Positions 26,198-35,698 are shown, counted from the stretch's first letter. The stretch is 64,000 nucleotides of DNA from Arthrobacter sp. C2 (GCA_024207135.1 CP042428.1:1116001-1180000); one strand, 5' to 3'. Notes: a model not told the origin generated them from the letters alone. Translations and numbers: made by a program.

Positions 26198-27217
26198 TCA
26201 GCCGTCGAAGTGGTCAAATCCCTGGGGGGATTGAGTTTGCTTGCCATCAAGCAAGACCAAGGGCCCGTTGATGCCACCAGCGCTTTTCTTGACCGTGCCT
26301 ACCACCCGGAAACCCTTCGGCAGATTCTCGGCACTCGGGAACGTGGCCAGTAGTCCGTGGTCTTCTCCTCCCCCGAGCACCCAATCCATGGGATTCCTTT
26401 TAAGGCGCTCGGAAGCGGGAGCCAGGCGATGAAGGTCTTTGACCATTGTCTGGGTGTTGAAATCAAGATCCACGCCACTGGCAATCGCCATCCGACGCCC
26501 GTCCTTGATCAAGCCGTCCGAGATGTCCATCATGGCGGTCGCTCCGGCACGGGCAGCTTCCGGGCCGGCGGCCAATGGCGGTGCCGGACAACGCTGGCCA
26601 AAGACCAGCACGCGATCGGCTTCGGTCCACTCGAGGTGGGAGACCTGGGACTCAAGCAGTGATAGGCCTGCGGCGGCAACTCCCAAGACGCCGTTGACCG
26701 CCACCACATCACCCGGCCTTGCGCCGCTGCGCAACACCGGCTTTTCGGTCGCAAGGCTTCCCGTGAGGGCCGCCGTGATGGATAGCTCGCTCCCCCGGCC
26801 GAGGTCTCCCCCGGCAATTGAACAATGGCTGGCGCCAAGGTCGCGAACGGCCGCGCTGAATCCCTCCGCTAGGTCTTCCACCCAGGATGCCGGTGTTTCA
26901 TGGGGCAGTGTCAGGGAAATCACCGCGGACGTGGCAAATGCCCCCATGGCATTCACGTCCGACAGGTTTTGGGCAGCCGACTTCCATCCAATGTCAAAGC
27001 CGCTGCTTTCAAATCCGCTGGGCCAGCGCAACCGGAAATCCTGGTTCTCCACCAGGGTGTCTACCGTGATCACGAACTTGCCATCAGGTGCCGAGATCAG
27101 TGCGGCGTCGTCTCCCGGTCCGAGCAGGGCAGGTGCACCTTTGAGGCGAGGCAGGATCCTTGCCAACAGTCCGCTTTCCCCAAGACTTCCGACGGTTAGT
27201 ACATTAGTTTCTGGCAC
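26198..27217 (-). CDS. thiL: Thiamine-monophosphate kinase
   Basis: 339 residues from a GTG at 27217 with GGAG nine bases upstream; the longer frame runs into the preceding gene. LGPGDDAALI near 30-39 and VNAMGAFATSAVISL, CSIAGGDLGRG and MDISDGLIKDG are the AIRS/PurM-fold ATP- and metal-binding motifs of ThiL. It phosphorylates TMP to thiamine pyrophosphate. Its start overlaps the end of the upstream GTPase gene by 14 bases, so it is the last gene of that operon. Confidence 0.9.
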   Translation of the reverse strand: MPETNVLTVGSLGESGLLARILPRLKGAPALLGPGDDAALISAPDGKFVITVDTLVENQDFRLRWPSGFESSGFDIGWKSAAQNLSDVNAMGAFATSAVISLTLPHETPASWVEDLAEGFSAAVRDLGASHCSIAGGDLGRGSELSITAALTGSLATEKPVLRSGARPGDVVAVNGVLGVAAAGLSLLESQVSHLEWTEADRVLVFGQRCPAPPLAAGPEAARAGATAMMDISDGLIKDGRRMAIASGVDLDFNTQTMVKDLHRLAPASERLKRNPMDWVLGGGEDHGLLATFPSAENLPKGFRVVGTVKKSAGGINGPLVLLDGKQTQSPQGFDHFDG

Positions 27218-28844
27218 GTTCCAATGCTCCAATAAAAAGATTGTGTCTAGTGATTTCAGCGCCGACTGGTTCAATGACCGCTCGGCTCGCGACTTTTGCC
27301 ACGGAGGCTTGGAGAGCTTTTCGGGCCTTTCGGGCACGCCCCGCCGCCCCGATCCGGGCAACCAGTCCCGTGGCGAGCCCCAGGACGATTCCCAATAGTA
27401 TGCCGATGACGACCATGAGCGTGGGGACGGGGAACCCTTCTATCTTGGGAACCTCGGGCACAGTGAATTGGAAGTATTGCGAAGCGAACAACGCCCCCAG
27501 CCAGAGCGCTCCGGCCAGGGCAGTGACAAGCGAAATCCATTGGATGACGGAGACCACCGGCCACCACCAGGCGCCCTTCGTTGCACCGATATCGGTGTTG
27601 GCAATGGCTTGATCCAATTCATCGGGCAGGGTTTCCTGGCCCGCTCGCGCCGCACGCCGGATTGAACCCTGCCAGGCCTCGGGTGCACCTTCACCGGCTT
27701 GGTCTGCATAGCGGCGGACCGCGGTATCGGCTTGAGCCTTTTGCGCGGCGCCGGGGGCCGGCAAGGAGGTGCGGTTGAGCTTCGGATTCACTTCCGTGCT
27801 CTTTAGGTTGAGCCGGCGCAGCGGATCCGGACGAACCTTTGCCAGCCACCGGGTTGGTGGCCAGCCGGTTTTCTTGTGGGCATCAAGACGATACGAGCTT
27901 CGCACGGCATTCACCACGGTGTCGACCCCGGCTGCTGCTGCCAGTTCGCCCGTGAGCGACTTCTTCGCGGGTTCCGAAGGAAGAGCGAGCTCTTTCATGG
28001 AAGAGCCTTCGCCCATCCGCTCGGCAATGCCCGCCACGTCGGCGGTTAGCCGGCGTGTGGTGGCCCCGCGTTCAGTGACCACTCGGGCAATTTCCTGGCG
28101 CAATGGGTCCAGGCCTTCGCCGGTCAGCGCCGAGACCCCCAGCAACCTTGGGTTGGCCAGGCCGTCTGCCAGGAGTATCGAGCGCAAGGAATCCATCACT
28201 GGTTGACGCTCATTGTCCCTGAGCTTGTCGATCTGGTTCAGCACCACCAGGGTGACCGAACCGTGGGTTGCCAGCGGTCGGATGAAGTCGTGGTGAACTG
28301 CGGCATCCGCATATTTCTGTGGATCAAGGACCCATATCAACACGTCGACCTGCCCGGCAAGCTTGCTGGCAATTTCGCGGTTTGCTGCGACCGTGGAATC
28401 GAAGTCCGGCAGGTCAAGGAGGATCAGCCCGCTTGCTTCCTTTTCCGATCCAAAGAAGCCCTTCTTTTCCAGGCGCAAGGGTGAGTCAAGCACATGGCGT
28501 TCCTGAACGCCCAACCAATCAAGCAGCGGATCGGAACCGGTGCGGCCCCAGATTCCGGCCAGTGGCTGGCTTGTGGTTGGCCTGGTTGCTGCCGTCTTCG
28601 CGAGGTCTTGTCCGGCGACGGCATTGAACAATGAAGACTTTCCGCTGCCGGTGGCTCCAAAAAATCCGACCACTGTGTGTTCCGCGGAAAGTGTCCTGCG
28701 CGTTGATGCGCGTTCGAGCATCTTCCAGGAAGCTTCACTCACCGCAACGTCGATGCGGTCGGCCCCCAACTCCGTGGCTTCCTTGAGAGCTTCTAGCCGA
28801 AGCTCGAGCGGGCTGGTGGTCGTGGTTTGACGGCGGCGGCTCAT
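27204..28844 (-). CDS. Dynamin-like membrane GTPase (second of a pair)
   Basis: 546 residues from the ATG at 28844, which overlaps the upstream stop (ATGA). G1 is GATGSGKSS near 63-71, G3 DLPDFDS near 145, and G4 NQID near 208. Two hydrophobic segments in the last 120 residues (beginning WWWPVVSVIQW and TLMVVIGILLGIVLG) suggest insertion in the membrane. The layout, a GTPase head, helical middle and paired C-terminal spans, resembles bacterial dynamin-like proteins; Streptomyces DynA/DynB are also encoded by adjacent genes. A membrane-remodelling or division role is inferred from that resemblance only. Confidence 0.78.
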   Translation of the reverse strand: MSRRRQTTTTSPLELRLEALKEATELGADRIDVAVSEASWKMLERASTRRTLSAEHTVVGFFGATGSGKSSLFNAVAGQDLAKTAATRPTTSQPLAGIWGRTGSDPLLDWLGVQERHVLDSPLRLEKKGFFGSEKEASGLILLDLPDFDSTVAANREIASKLAGQVDVLIWVLDPQKYADAAVHHDFIRPLATHGSVTLVVLNQIDKLRDNERQPVMDSLRSILLADGLANPRLLGVSALTGEGLDPLRQEIARVVTERGATTRRLTADVAGIAERMGEGSSMKELALPSEPAKKSLTGELAAAAGVDTVVNAVRSSYRLDAHKKTGWPPTRWLAKVRPDPLRRLNLKSTEVNPKLNRTSLPAPGAAQKAQADTAVRRYADQAGEGAPEAWQGSIRRAARAGQETLPDELDQAIANTDIGATKGAWWWPVVSVIQWISLVTALAGALWLGALFASQYFQFTVPEVPKIEGFPVPTLMVVIGILLGIVLGLATGLVARIGAAGRARKARKALQASVAKVASRAVIEPVGAEITRHNLFIGALERARN

Positions 28845-30646
28845 GCACCTTGCTCCCGGGCCAGTCGGCGTATGGCAGCCGAATTCTGTTTCATTCGTTT
28901 GGCGTCCTCGGTGCTGGGAATACCTTGTAAACGGACAAGGAAACGTTCCTTCTCCGTCTCGAGAAGATCGGTGCACCGGGCCGCCAGGGAATCCTTGGCA
29001 CGCTTGGTAAGCCTGCGCACGGCGTCCTCCCCAAAGATTGCCTCGAGAAGTTTTTGCCCGACCACTGCCGACCCGCCCGCAATACCGACTTCCAGCCCGG
29101 TCAGCCCAGCGGTGGACGCAAATACCACAACCATGAGCGCAACGGCAACCCCGTTGACGCCAAAGGACACCATGCGAGCGGTCATGCGCTTGTTGGCGCC
29201 CTCGGTGCGGATGATGCCCAACAGGTCTCCCTGCCAGGCTCGCACCTGCTCGGCAACCCTGTCGGAGAAGCCCGCGGAGAGGGCTCCGAGATTGGCGGTG
29301 CCGACCAGCCCCTGGCCAGCGGGGTCGGCTCTCCAGCGTTCCTCGGTGGTTTCACTCGCCTTGGCGGCCTGGTCGACGACGACGGCATGCAGGCCGCTTT
29401 CGATGGCGGCCTCGACATTGTCGACGGGTTTGGGCTTGCCGGTGAAAAAGGCACCGATCCGATCCCTCAACCTGCCGATTCCAGATTCAAGGGATCGGAA
29501 GAATTCACCGGTTCCCACAAAGTCTTGCCAGCGCGCCAGGACCTCTCCGCGCAGCAAGGTTCCGTCTTGAACGCTGGCGAGGATTCCGGCGTGGGCCTGG
29601 GCAAAGGCTTCCTCCGCGTATTGGGCCAGCCTGCTGCCGCTGGCATCCTGTTCCCCCATGGCCACGGCAATGACGTCCCCGCGGTCGGCAAGCTTACCAA
29701 GAACCCCGGCAAGGGTCTGGCGGGCTATGGCGGCGCGCGATTCGCTGTTATCCGCCAGTTCGCCCAGCCACGCCTTCAGCGGCGCAACGGCGATACCCGG
29801 CAGCATGTCCATCTCGTCCAGATTGAGCTCCGGAACCACAAAAAGCTCGGCCCCGCCGAGTCCTTCTCGCTGGAGCATGCCACGCAGGTCATTGGCGATC
29901 TCGTCCTCGACTCCGGCAGGAACCCGGTCCAGGACGACGGCGACGGTGACATTGCGACCTGCCGCCTCCGAGAGAAGTTTCCAGGGAACGGCGTCCGCGT
30001 ACCTGTTGGCAGTGGTGACAAAGATCCATAGGTCTGCCGCGGCCAGCAGCTGACCGGCGAGGCGGCGGTTTTCATCCGAGATGGAGTCCACGTCCGGGGC
30101 GTCCAAGATCGCCAGGCCTCGCGGGACGGCATCATCCTGGAGCAGGATGATTGAATCGGTCAGGGCGGCGTCCGGGGTGGCGCCGGCGTGGCTCGCCGGA
30201 ATCGATTGGTTGCGGCTGAGGGTGGTTCCGGTGATGCGGCGCAGGCCGGGAAGGATCCTGTCGTTTTCCAGCCAGGGGCGGTCCAGCTCGTGGTGCAGAA
30301 GTATGGGCTGGCGTGTCGTTGGCCGGATCGCGCCGGCGCGGGTCACCGGGTGGCCCACAATCGCGTTGACGAGCGTGGATTTTCCGGCACCGGTGGATCC
30401 GCCAACAACGGCGAGCAACGGTGCATCCAGGCTGCGGTAGCGCGGCAGGATGTAGTCGTCGAGCTGTTCAACTGCGGTGCGGGCGTTTTCACGGATCTGG
30501 GCAACACCCACAATGTCCAAAGGAAGGATGTTGCCCGATAGATCGGTACGCACGTCGGTGAGCAGATTGATGGCTTCCATGTCTGCTGGAACTGCAGAGA
30601 CGTGTGGCGAACCTTCGGGTCCGGAGCCATTACTAGTAGTCACCAC
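28841..30646 (-). CDS. Dynamin-like membrane GTPase (first of a pair)
   Basis: About 601 residues from a GTG at 30646 (another GTG at 30643 and a TTG at 30682 are possible; no start has a strong ribosome site). G1 is GGSTGAGKSTLVN, followed by RPTTRQP as the switch I Thr region and DAPDVDS as G3. The G4 position reads VLDRVP and lacks the usual NKxD. A hydrophobic double segment (VNGVAVALMVVVF, then GLEVGIAGGSAVVG) lies near the C-terminus. It is coupled to the second GTPase gene by a four-base overlap, suggesting a hetero-oligomer as proposed for paired bacterial dynamins. Confidence 0.78.
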   Translation of the reverse strand: MVTTSNGSGPEGSPHVSAVPADMEAINLLTDVRTDLSGNILPLDIVGVAQIRENARTAVEQLDDYILPRYRSLDAPLLAVVGGSTGAGKSTLVNAIVGHPVTRAGAIRPTTRQPILLHHELDRPWLENDRILPGLRRITGTTLSRNQSIPASHAGATPDAALTDSIILLQDDAVPRGLAILDAPDVDSISDENRRLAGQLLAAADLWIFVTTANRYADAVPWKLLSEAAGRNVTVAVVLDRVPAGVEDEIANDLRGMLQREGLGGAELFVVPELNLDEMDMLPGIAVAPLKAWLGELADNSESRAAIARQTLAGVLGKLADRGDVIAVAMGEQDASGSRLAQYAEEAFAQAHAGILASVQDGTLLRGEVLARWQDFVGTGEFFRSLESGIGRLRDRIGAFFTGKPKPVDNVEAAIESGLHAVVVDQAAKASETTEERWRADPAGQGLVGTANLGALSAGFSDRVAEQVRAWQGDLLGIIRTEGANKRMTARMVSFGVNGVAVALMVVVFASTAGLTGLEVGIAGGSAVVGQKLLEAIFGEDAVRRLTKRAKDSLAARCTDLLETEKERFLVRLQGIPSTEDAKRMKQNSAAIRRLAREQGA

Positions 30647-30733
30647 TACATCATGCCAAAGACTTGGGCTCTTTATCCGCAAGCTGTGTGGAGTTAGCCG
30701 GGAAAAATCAGAAACTACCGGTTAAATACAAAG

Positions 30734-30757
30734 GGTTCCAAACCTTGGTTTGGAACC
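30734..30757 (-). terminator. Terminator of the tRNA cluster
   Basis: GGTTCCAAACC (30734-30744) and GGTTTGGAACC (30747-30757) form a perfect 11-bp stem with a TT loop, eight bases past the 3' end of the last tRNA-Glu. On the minus strand CCTTTGTATTT follows, a reasonable intrinsic terminator tail. Confidence 0.85.
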
Positions 30758-30764
30758 TTTGCGC

Positions 30765-30840
30765 TGGTGACCCCAGCGGGATTCGAACCCGCGTTACCGC
30801 CGTGAGAGGGCAGCGTACTAGGCCGCTATACGATGGGGCC
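30765..30840 (-). tRNA. tRNA-Glu (CUC), with encoded CCA
   Basis: The minus strand begins GGCCCCATCGTATAGCGG and ends with GGTTCGAATCCC followed by the acceptor stem, discriminator A and a genomic CCA. The anticodon loop reads CTCTCAC with anticodon CTC. The 73-nt body is identical to the copy at 30890-30962. Confidence 0.95.
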
Positions 30841-30889
30841 GCATAGCTGCAACGTTTTAGGACTGTTGCCGTCCGATTCAATTGAATCG

Positions 30890-30962
30890 TGACCCCAGCG
30901 GGATTCGAACCCGCGTTACCGCCGTGAGAGGGCAGCGTACTAGGCCGCTATACGATGGGGCC
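30890..30962 (-). tRNA. tRNA-Glu (CUC), no encoded CCA
   Basis: The same 73-nt body as the copy at 30765-30840, including GGTTCGAATCCC T-loop and CTC anticodon. The bases after the discriminator read CGA, so CCA must be added enzymatically. The 49-nt spacer is unrelated to the flanks of the other copy, apart from position. Confidence 0.94.
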
Positions 30963-31030
30963 GTATGCTCTGCTTGGAGGACTTTCATCCCCCAAGCAGA
31001 CCGGTCTCCGCTTTCGCGAAGACCGTGACG

Positions 31031-31102
31031 CTGGGGTACCAGGACTCGAACCTAGAATGTTGGTACCAGAAACCAGTGTGTTGCCAATTACACCATACCC
31101 CA
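31031..31102 (-). tRNA. tRNA-Gln (CUG)
   Basis: A 72-nt cloverleaf on the minus strand: TGGGGTA acceptor 5' strand, D-loop with TAATTGG, anticodon loop TTCTGGT (anticodon CTG), T-arm with GGTTCGAGTCC, and the TACCCCA-G 3' end. CCA is not encoded. The closing pair of the anticodon stem is a C-A mismatch. It is first of three tRNA genes read leftward, downstream of gltX, which fits an organism where GltX may also charge tRNA-Gln with Glu for GatCAB. Confidence 0.92.
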
Positions 31103-31217
31103 CAGCGCTTGATTCGCTCTCCGGCTTTCCTTTTCGGAAGCTTTCCTGCGCCTCAGCACGAGAAATAACTATACCGGCGGATCCGCAGAAAGTACAAATC
31201 GGGGGCTCACTAGGTGC

Positions 31218-31988
31218 CTAGGCACCCAAAAACCCCGGATTTCCGCGGATTAGCGACGCCAGGGATCCGAGATTTTGCAGAATTCCGGCAGGCCCGTATT
31301 TGTGATCTGCCGCACGATCCAACAGGATTCCCTGCAGTCCCGCTGCCTTGGCACCCTGCACGTCGTTGACCGGGTTGTCGCCCACATACAGCGTGGCGTC
31401 GATACTGGTTCCCAAGAGCCTGCACCCGGCATGGAACGGACGTGGATCCGGCTTTGGCGCACCGGCGGTGTCTGAACCCACGAGCACCGCGATGCGCTCG
31501 AGACCTGCCAGCAACAGCTTGTTGCGCTGGTAGTCCTCCACGTTGTTGCTGACGGCTCCGTAGGGAATGGAAAGCGCATCCAGCGCATCCAGGCAGTCAT
31601 GGACATCGGGGAACGGTGCCCACATGCTTTGGACCACGTCCTCATAGCGGGCGCTCCACACTGCGATGGCTTCGGCCGGTGGCGCTTCCACGCCCACGAG
31701 TCCATAGGCCCGGCGGATGCGTTCGGCGCGCTGGCCAAGGAATGTCAGTTCCCCGGCCATGTAGCGCTCGTAGGCCCCGGCACCGTCATCCGCATAGTCC
31801 CGGGCCGCATGCTCGCGCAGTGCGGCTGGAATATCCCGGAAGTCTTCTGCTGTGAGCTGGTGAAAGCCCTTGATCGAGGCGGAGTTCAGGTCCACCAGGG
31901 TGTCGTCAATGTCAAAAAGAACGCCCTCAACCCGGGCCGCGGAGGATGCTCCGTGAGTTGGGTTGAGGGCGTTGGTCGCGTTATGCAC
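31218..31988 (-). CDS. HAD-superfamily hydrolase
   Basis: 256 residues. Motif I is FDIDDTLVD near 25-33, motif II VSNNVEDY, motif III the Lys in GAPKPDPRPF, and motif IV VGDNPVNDVQGAK. A helical cap lies between I and II, as in the subfamily I phosphatases of small phosphorylated metabolites. It lies 19 bases after gltX and ends just before the tRNA genes; the stop codon overlaps a 14-base palindrome (31213-31226). The substrate is unknown. Confidence 0.88.
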   Translation of the reverse strand: MHNATNALNPTHGASSAARVEGVLFDIDDTLVDLNSASIKGFHQLTAEDFRDIPAALREHAARDYADDGAGAYERYMAGELTFLGQRAERIRRAYGLVGVEAPPAEAIAVWSARYEDVVQSMWAPFPDVHDCLDALDALSIPYGAVSNNVEDYQRNKLLLAGLERIAVLVGSDTAGAPKPDPRPFHAGCRLLGTSIDATLYVGDNPVNDVQGAKAAGLQGILLDRAADHKYGPAGILQNLGSLASLIRGNPGFLGA

Positions 31989-32007
31989 GATTCTTGTTTG
32001 CTCCTGG

Positions 32008-33513
32008 TTACCGGGTGGCCCGGAATGCGCGTACGCGGCTCAGGGATGATTCCTTGCCTAGGATCACCATGGATTCAAAGAGCGGCGGGGAGATGCGTTT
32101 GCCCGACACCGCGGTGCGGATGGGTCCAAAGGCGTGGCGAGGCTTGATGCCAAGCCCCTCGACCAAGGCGGATTTCAAGACGTCTTGGATGGTCTCGGCG
32201 CTCCACTCGGGTGCAGCCTCCAACGCGGCCAGGCCGGCGTCAAGAACCTCGGCGGTGTTCTCCGGGAGACCCTTCAAGGCGTCGGCTGCCGGTTCAATGG
32301 ACGAATCCTCCCTGAACAGGAACTCGAGCATTTCCGGCGCCTCGCCCAGGAGCGTGATGCGCTCTTGGACAAGGGGTGCCGCCTCGGCAAGGATCTCGTT
32401 CTGGCGATCGGTGAGCGTCTCCCCCACCAAGCCGTGGGCCTGCAGGTAGGGAACCAAACGGGCGCGGAAGTCTTCCGGCTCCAGCATGCGCACGTGGGTG
32501 CCGTTGATGGCCTCGGCCTTCTTGATGTCAAAGCGGGCCGGGTTCGACAGCACGTCGTGGACGTCGAACGCCTCGATGAGCTGGTCCCGCGTGAAGATGT
32601 CCTCATCCGCGCTCAGCGACCAGCCCAGCAACGACAGGTAGTTCAGCAGGCCCTCCGGAATGAAGCCGCGGTCCCGGTGAAGGAAGAGGCTGGATTCGGG
32701 GTCGCGCTTCGAAAGCTTCTTGTTTCCCTGGCCCATCACGTAAGGCAAGTGGCCAAAGAGCGGCATGTACTTCGCCACATCAATGGCAATCAAGGCACGG
32801 TACAAGGCGATCTGGCGCGGGGTGGAGGAAAGCAGGTCCTCGCCACGGAGCACGTGGGTGATGCCCATCAGCGCGTCATCGACCGGGTTGACCAGTGTGT
32901 AGAGCGGCTGTCCGTTGGCGCGGACCACCACGAAGTCCGGAACCGAGCCGGCTTTGAAGGTGATCTCCCCGCGGACCAAGTCCGTGAAGGTCAGATCCTC
33001 ATCCGGCATGCGCACGCGCAGCACCGGCTCGCGGCCCTCGGCGCGGAATGCAGCGATCTGCTCCTCGCTCAGGTCGCGGTCGTAGCCGTCGTAGCCCAGT
33101 TTCGGATCGCGGCTTGCTGCCTTGTGGCGTTCCTCGACCTCTTCGGGAGTGGAGAAGGATTCATAGACGTGGCCGCCGGCGCGCAGCTTGGCAATGACAT
33201 CTTGGTAGATGTCGCCGCGCTGGGACTGGCGGTATGGCTCGTGCGGTCCCCCGACGTTGACACCCTCATCCCAGGTGATCCCAAGCCAATCCAACGCATC
33301 AAGCAATTGGTGGTAGCTCTCTTCGGAGTCTCGCTTGGCGTCGGTGTCTTCGATGCGGAAGATCATCTTTCCGCCGGTGTGGCGCGCATAGGCCCAGTTG
33401 AACAGGGCGGTGCGAATCAGGCCTACGTGCGGTGTGCCGGTCGGAGACGGGCAGAAGCGTACGCGGACGGGGGTTTCATCGGTCACGGTGGGAATGAGGG
33501 ATACATCAGTCAT
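32008..33513 (-). CDS. gltX: Glutamyl-tRNA synthetase
   Basis: 501 residues. [18 protein letters not shown] near 20-37 carries the HIGH-like motif and [10 protein letters not shown] the KMSKS-like motif of class I GluRS. The C-terminal helical anticodon-binding domain is complete. It charges tRNA-Glu; the two tRNA-Glu genes lie ~1.1 kb downstream on the same strand. No glnS is visible here, in line with a non-discriminating enzyme, but that is not established. Confidence 0.97.
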   Translation of the reverse strand: MTDVSLIPTVTDETPVRVRFCPSPTGTPHVGLIRTALFNWAYARHTGGKMIFRIEDTDAKRDSEESYHQLLDALDWLGITWDEGVNVGGPHEPYRQSQRGDIYQDVIAKLRAGGHVYESFSTPEEVEERHKAASRDPKLGYDGYDRDLSEEQIAAFRAEGREPVLRVRMPDEDLTFTDLVRGEITFKAGSVPDFVVVRANGQPLYTLVNPVDDALMGITHVLRGEDLLSSTPRQIALYRALIAIDVAKYMPLFGHLPYVMGQGNKKLSKRDPESSLFLHRDRGFIPEGLLNYLSLLGWSLSADEDIFTRDQLIEAFDVHDVLSNPARFDIKKAEAINGTHVRMLEPEDFRARLVPYLQAHGLVGETLTDRQNEILAEAAPLVQERITLLGEAPEMLEFLFREDSSIEPAADALKGLPENTAEVLDAGLAALEAAPEWSAETIQDVLKSALVEGLGIKPRHAFGPIRTAVSGKRISPPLFESMVILGKESSLSRVRAFRATR

Positions 33514-33595
33514 GATGTGACCATTCTATGCCGGGACAGGAAATCAACCGGCCAGCACGCAGCGGTTGCGAGGCTAAATCAGTCGCTTAAGAGCA

Positions 33596-33621
33596 ATTGG
33601 CCCCGAATTACCGGGGCCAAT
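33596..33621 (-). terminator. Hairpin downstream of the FAH-family gene
   Basis: ATTGGCCCCG (33596-33605) and CGGGGCCAAT (33612-33621) form a perfect 10-bp stem, ~115 nt after the stop at 33736 and before gltX. No T run follows, so it is only terminator-like. Confidence 0.55.
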
Positions 33622-33735
33622 CACAGTGTGGTGTCAGCTTCGATGGCAAAAAAGAAGCCGACTGGAAAACAGTAATGCCAAACCGCACGTATTCAAAATC
33701 AGGAAACGAATTCCTGAAATCCACCCAAAAGACTA

Positions 33736-34497
33736 TTAGCGGCGGAACGTGTTGCTCAGCGTACCGATTCCCTCGATCTCGACTTCAACGCGCTGTCCTT
33801 CGGTGACCAGACCGACGCCTGCCGGTGTGCCAGTGAGGATCACGTCACCGGGCAGCAAGGTAAAGGCGGCAGAGGCATAAGCCACCAGGTCATTGATCCC
33901 CCACACCATTCCTGAGGTGTTGCCGTCCTGAACGACTTTCCCGTCCAGGCGGGTGGTCAGCTGTGTGTCGTCGTGGTCCAGATCGGTCTGGATCCACGGA
34001 CCCAGCGGGCAGGATCCGTCCCAGCCCTTGGCTCGCGCCCACTGTCCGTCGGTGCGCTGGGCATCGCGTGCGGTGAGGTCATTGGCAATGGTATAGCCAA
34101 AGATCACGTCCTGGGCTTTCTCGGCCGGGACGTCCTTGCAGATGCGTCCGATGACCACTGCAAGCTCACCCTCATAGGAAATTTCCTCGGAGAAGCTCGG
34201 CAAGGTGATGGGATCGCCGGAGCCGACCACCGCGGTGTTCGGCTTCAGGAACATCAAGGGCTCGGCGGGCACGGAGTTGCCGAGCTCGGCGGCATGGTCA
34301 GCATAGGTGCGCCCGAAGCACACGACCTTGGAGCGGGGAATGATCGGGGCAAGCAGGCGGACGTCTTCAAGCTTGTGCTTGGCACCGGTTGGCTTGATTC
34401 CTTGGAAGAACGGGTCTCCGGCAATGACGATGACCTCGTCATCTTCCACGACGCCGTACATGGGGTCACTGTCAACGACAAAACGAGCTATACGCAT
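33736..34497 (-). CDS. Fumarylacetoacetate hydrolase (FAH) family protein
   Basis: 253 residues. The FAH fold is shown by CFGRTYADHAAE, FLKPNTAVVGSGDPI, the metal-binding SYEGELAVVIG, NDLTARDAQ and the C-terminal GDVILTGTPAGVG. Members cleave or decarboxylate 2-oxo acids and acylpyruvates with a divalent metal. It starts three bases after galE stops, so the two genes are co-transcribed, although no shared pathway is evident. The precise substrate is unknown. Confidence 0.9.
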   Translation of the reverse strand: MRIARFVVDSDPMYGVVEDDEVIVIAGDPFFQGIKPTGAKHKLEDVRLLAPIIPRSKVVCFGRTYADHAAELGNSVPAEPLMFLKPNTAVVGSGDPITLPSFSEEISYEGELAVVIGRICKDVPAEKAQDVIFGYTIANDLTARDAQRTDGQWARAKGWDGSCPLGPWIQTDLDHDDTQLTTRLDGKVVQDGNTSGMVWGINDLVAYASAAFTLLPGDVILTGTPAGVGLVTEGQRVEVEIEGIGTLSNTFRR

Positions 34498-34500
34498 GGG

Positions 34501-35616
34501 TTACAGCTTAGTGGTGTCGTCGACGTCAGGATGGCTTTTCGTCTCGGACGACTTGGCCCCAGTGTCTTCCTGTACTTCGTCTTCGTCGAGATCGTCCGGT
34601 GCTTCCTCCGGGTAACCGTTGGGGTTCCCGGATTGCCACCGCCACATGTCCTCGACCATTTGCTCGAGACCACGTTCCGCCTTCCAGCCAATTTCCTCGC
34701 GGGCCAACGTCGGATCGGCGTAGCTGGCGGCAACGTCCCCTGGACGGCGGTCGACAATCTCGTACGGAATATCCCGCTCGGAGGTCCGGGCAAAGGCCTG
34801 GATGACCTCCAGCACGGAGGACCCATTGCCGGTACCCAGGTTCCACGTGTGCAGGCCACCGTGATCCTGCAGGTATTCCAGCGCTGCCAGGTGGCCGGCG
34901 CCTAGGTCCACGACGTGGATGTAGTCGCGCACGCCGGTGCCGTCGGGGGTCGGGTAGTCTCCGCCGAACACGCTGACCTTCTCCCGGATCCCCACCGCAA
35001 CCTGGGCAATGTATGGCATGAGGTTGTTGGGGATTCCCTGCGGGTCCTCACCGATCCGGCCCGATTCGTGCGAGCCAACCGGGTTGAAGTAGCGCAGCTT
35101 GGCAATGGCCCACCGTGGATCGGAGGCAGCAAGGTCATCAAGCATGTACTCGATGTGAAGCTTGGTGCGTCCGTACGGGTTGGTGGCGGACAACGCGGTG
35201 GATTCGTTGATCGGCAGTTCAACCGTGTCGCCGTAGACGGTGGCCGAGGAGCTGAAGACCAGTGTCCGGACGTCGTTGGCGTCCATGGCTTCGAGCAGGT
35301 TCAAGGTGCCGGTGACGTTGTTGCGGTAGTACACCAGCGGCTTCGATACCGACTCCCCGACCGCCTTGAGTCCGGCAAAATGGATGACTGCCTCGGGCTT
35401 CGCCGTGTCAAAAACGTCCTGCAGGCGGCGCTCGTCCAGCAGGTCGCCGATGTGCAGCTGCGCGTCGTGGCCGGTGAGTTCCGCAACACGTCGCAATGCC
35501 TCGGGTGATGAATTGCTCAGGTTGTCGTAGACATGGACCTCGTGCCCCTCTTCCAGAAGGAGTAGCACTGTGTGTGATCCGATGTAGCCGGCACCGCCGG
35601 TGACCAATATGCGCAT
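34501..35616 (-). CDS. galE: UDP-glucose 4-epimerase
   Basis: 371 residues from the ATG at 35616 (an ATG three codons earlier, at 35625, is also possible). RILVTGGAGYIGSH is the NAD-binding motif, SSSATVYG carries the catalytic Ser region, and YGRTK the YxxxK pair. It interconverts UDP-glucose and UDP-galactose. The normal GalE fold ends near residue 335. The remaining ~35 residues form an acidic, Asp/Glu-rich tail (DDLDEDEVQEDTG) of unknown role. It supplies UDP-galactose for surface glycans, downstream of GalU. Confidence 0.94.
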   Translation of the reverse strand: MRILVTGGAGYIGSHTVLLLLEEGHEVHVYDNLSNSSPEALRRVAELTGHDAQLHIGDLLDERRLQDVFDTAKPEAVIHFAGLKAVGESVSKPLVYYRNNVTGTLNLLEAMDANDVRTLVFSSSATVYGDTVELPINESTALSATNPYGRTKLHIEYMLDDLAASDPRWAIAKLRYFNPVGSHESGRIGEDPQGIPNNLMPYIAQVAVGIREKVSVFGGDYPTPDGTGVRDYIHVVDLGAGHLAALEYLQDHGGLHTWNLGTGNGSSVLEVIQAFARTSERDIPYEIVDRRPGDVAASYADPTLAREEIGWKAERGLEQMVEDMWRWQSGNPNGYPEEAPDDLDEDEVQEDTGAKSSETKSHPDVDDTTKL

Positions 35617-35663
35617 GGCATTCATTCTATGAAACTTTGAACCGTCTTTACGCCACATAGACA

Positions 35664-35698
35664 GAATGGGTGGGATTCTATTCGAATCCCACCCATTC
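35664..35698 (-). terminator. Terminator after ilvE, 15-bp perfect hairpin
   Basis: Arms 35664-35678 and 35684-35698 are perfectly complementary with a TATTC loop, 13 nt past the ilvE stop. TCTGTCTATG follows on the minus strand. Confidence 0.82.

Noticed and set aside
30890-31102. Integration (att) site at the tRNA genes
   Set aside because: No integrase and no repeat of a tRNA 3' end outside the duplicated gene; normal core genes on both sides.
32134-33675. 513-codon plus-strand frame opposite gltX
   Set aside because: Antisense to a complete GluRS gene; no recognisable domain. Its last part (MAKKKPTGKQ) is too short to support a gene.
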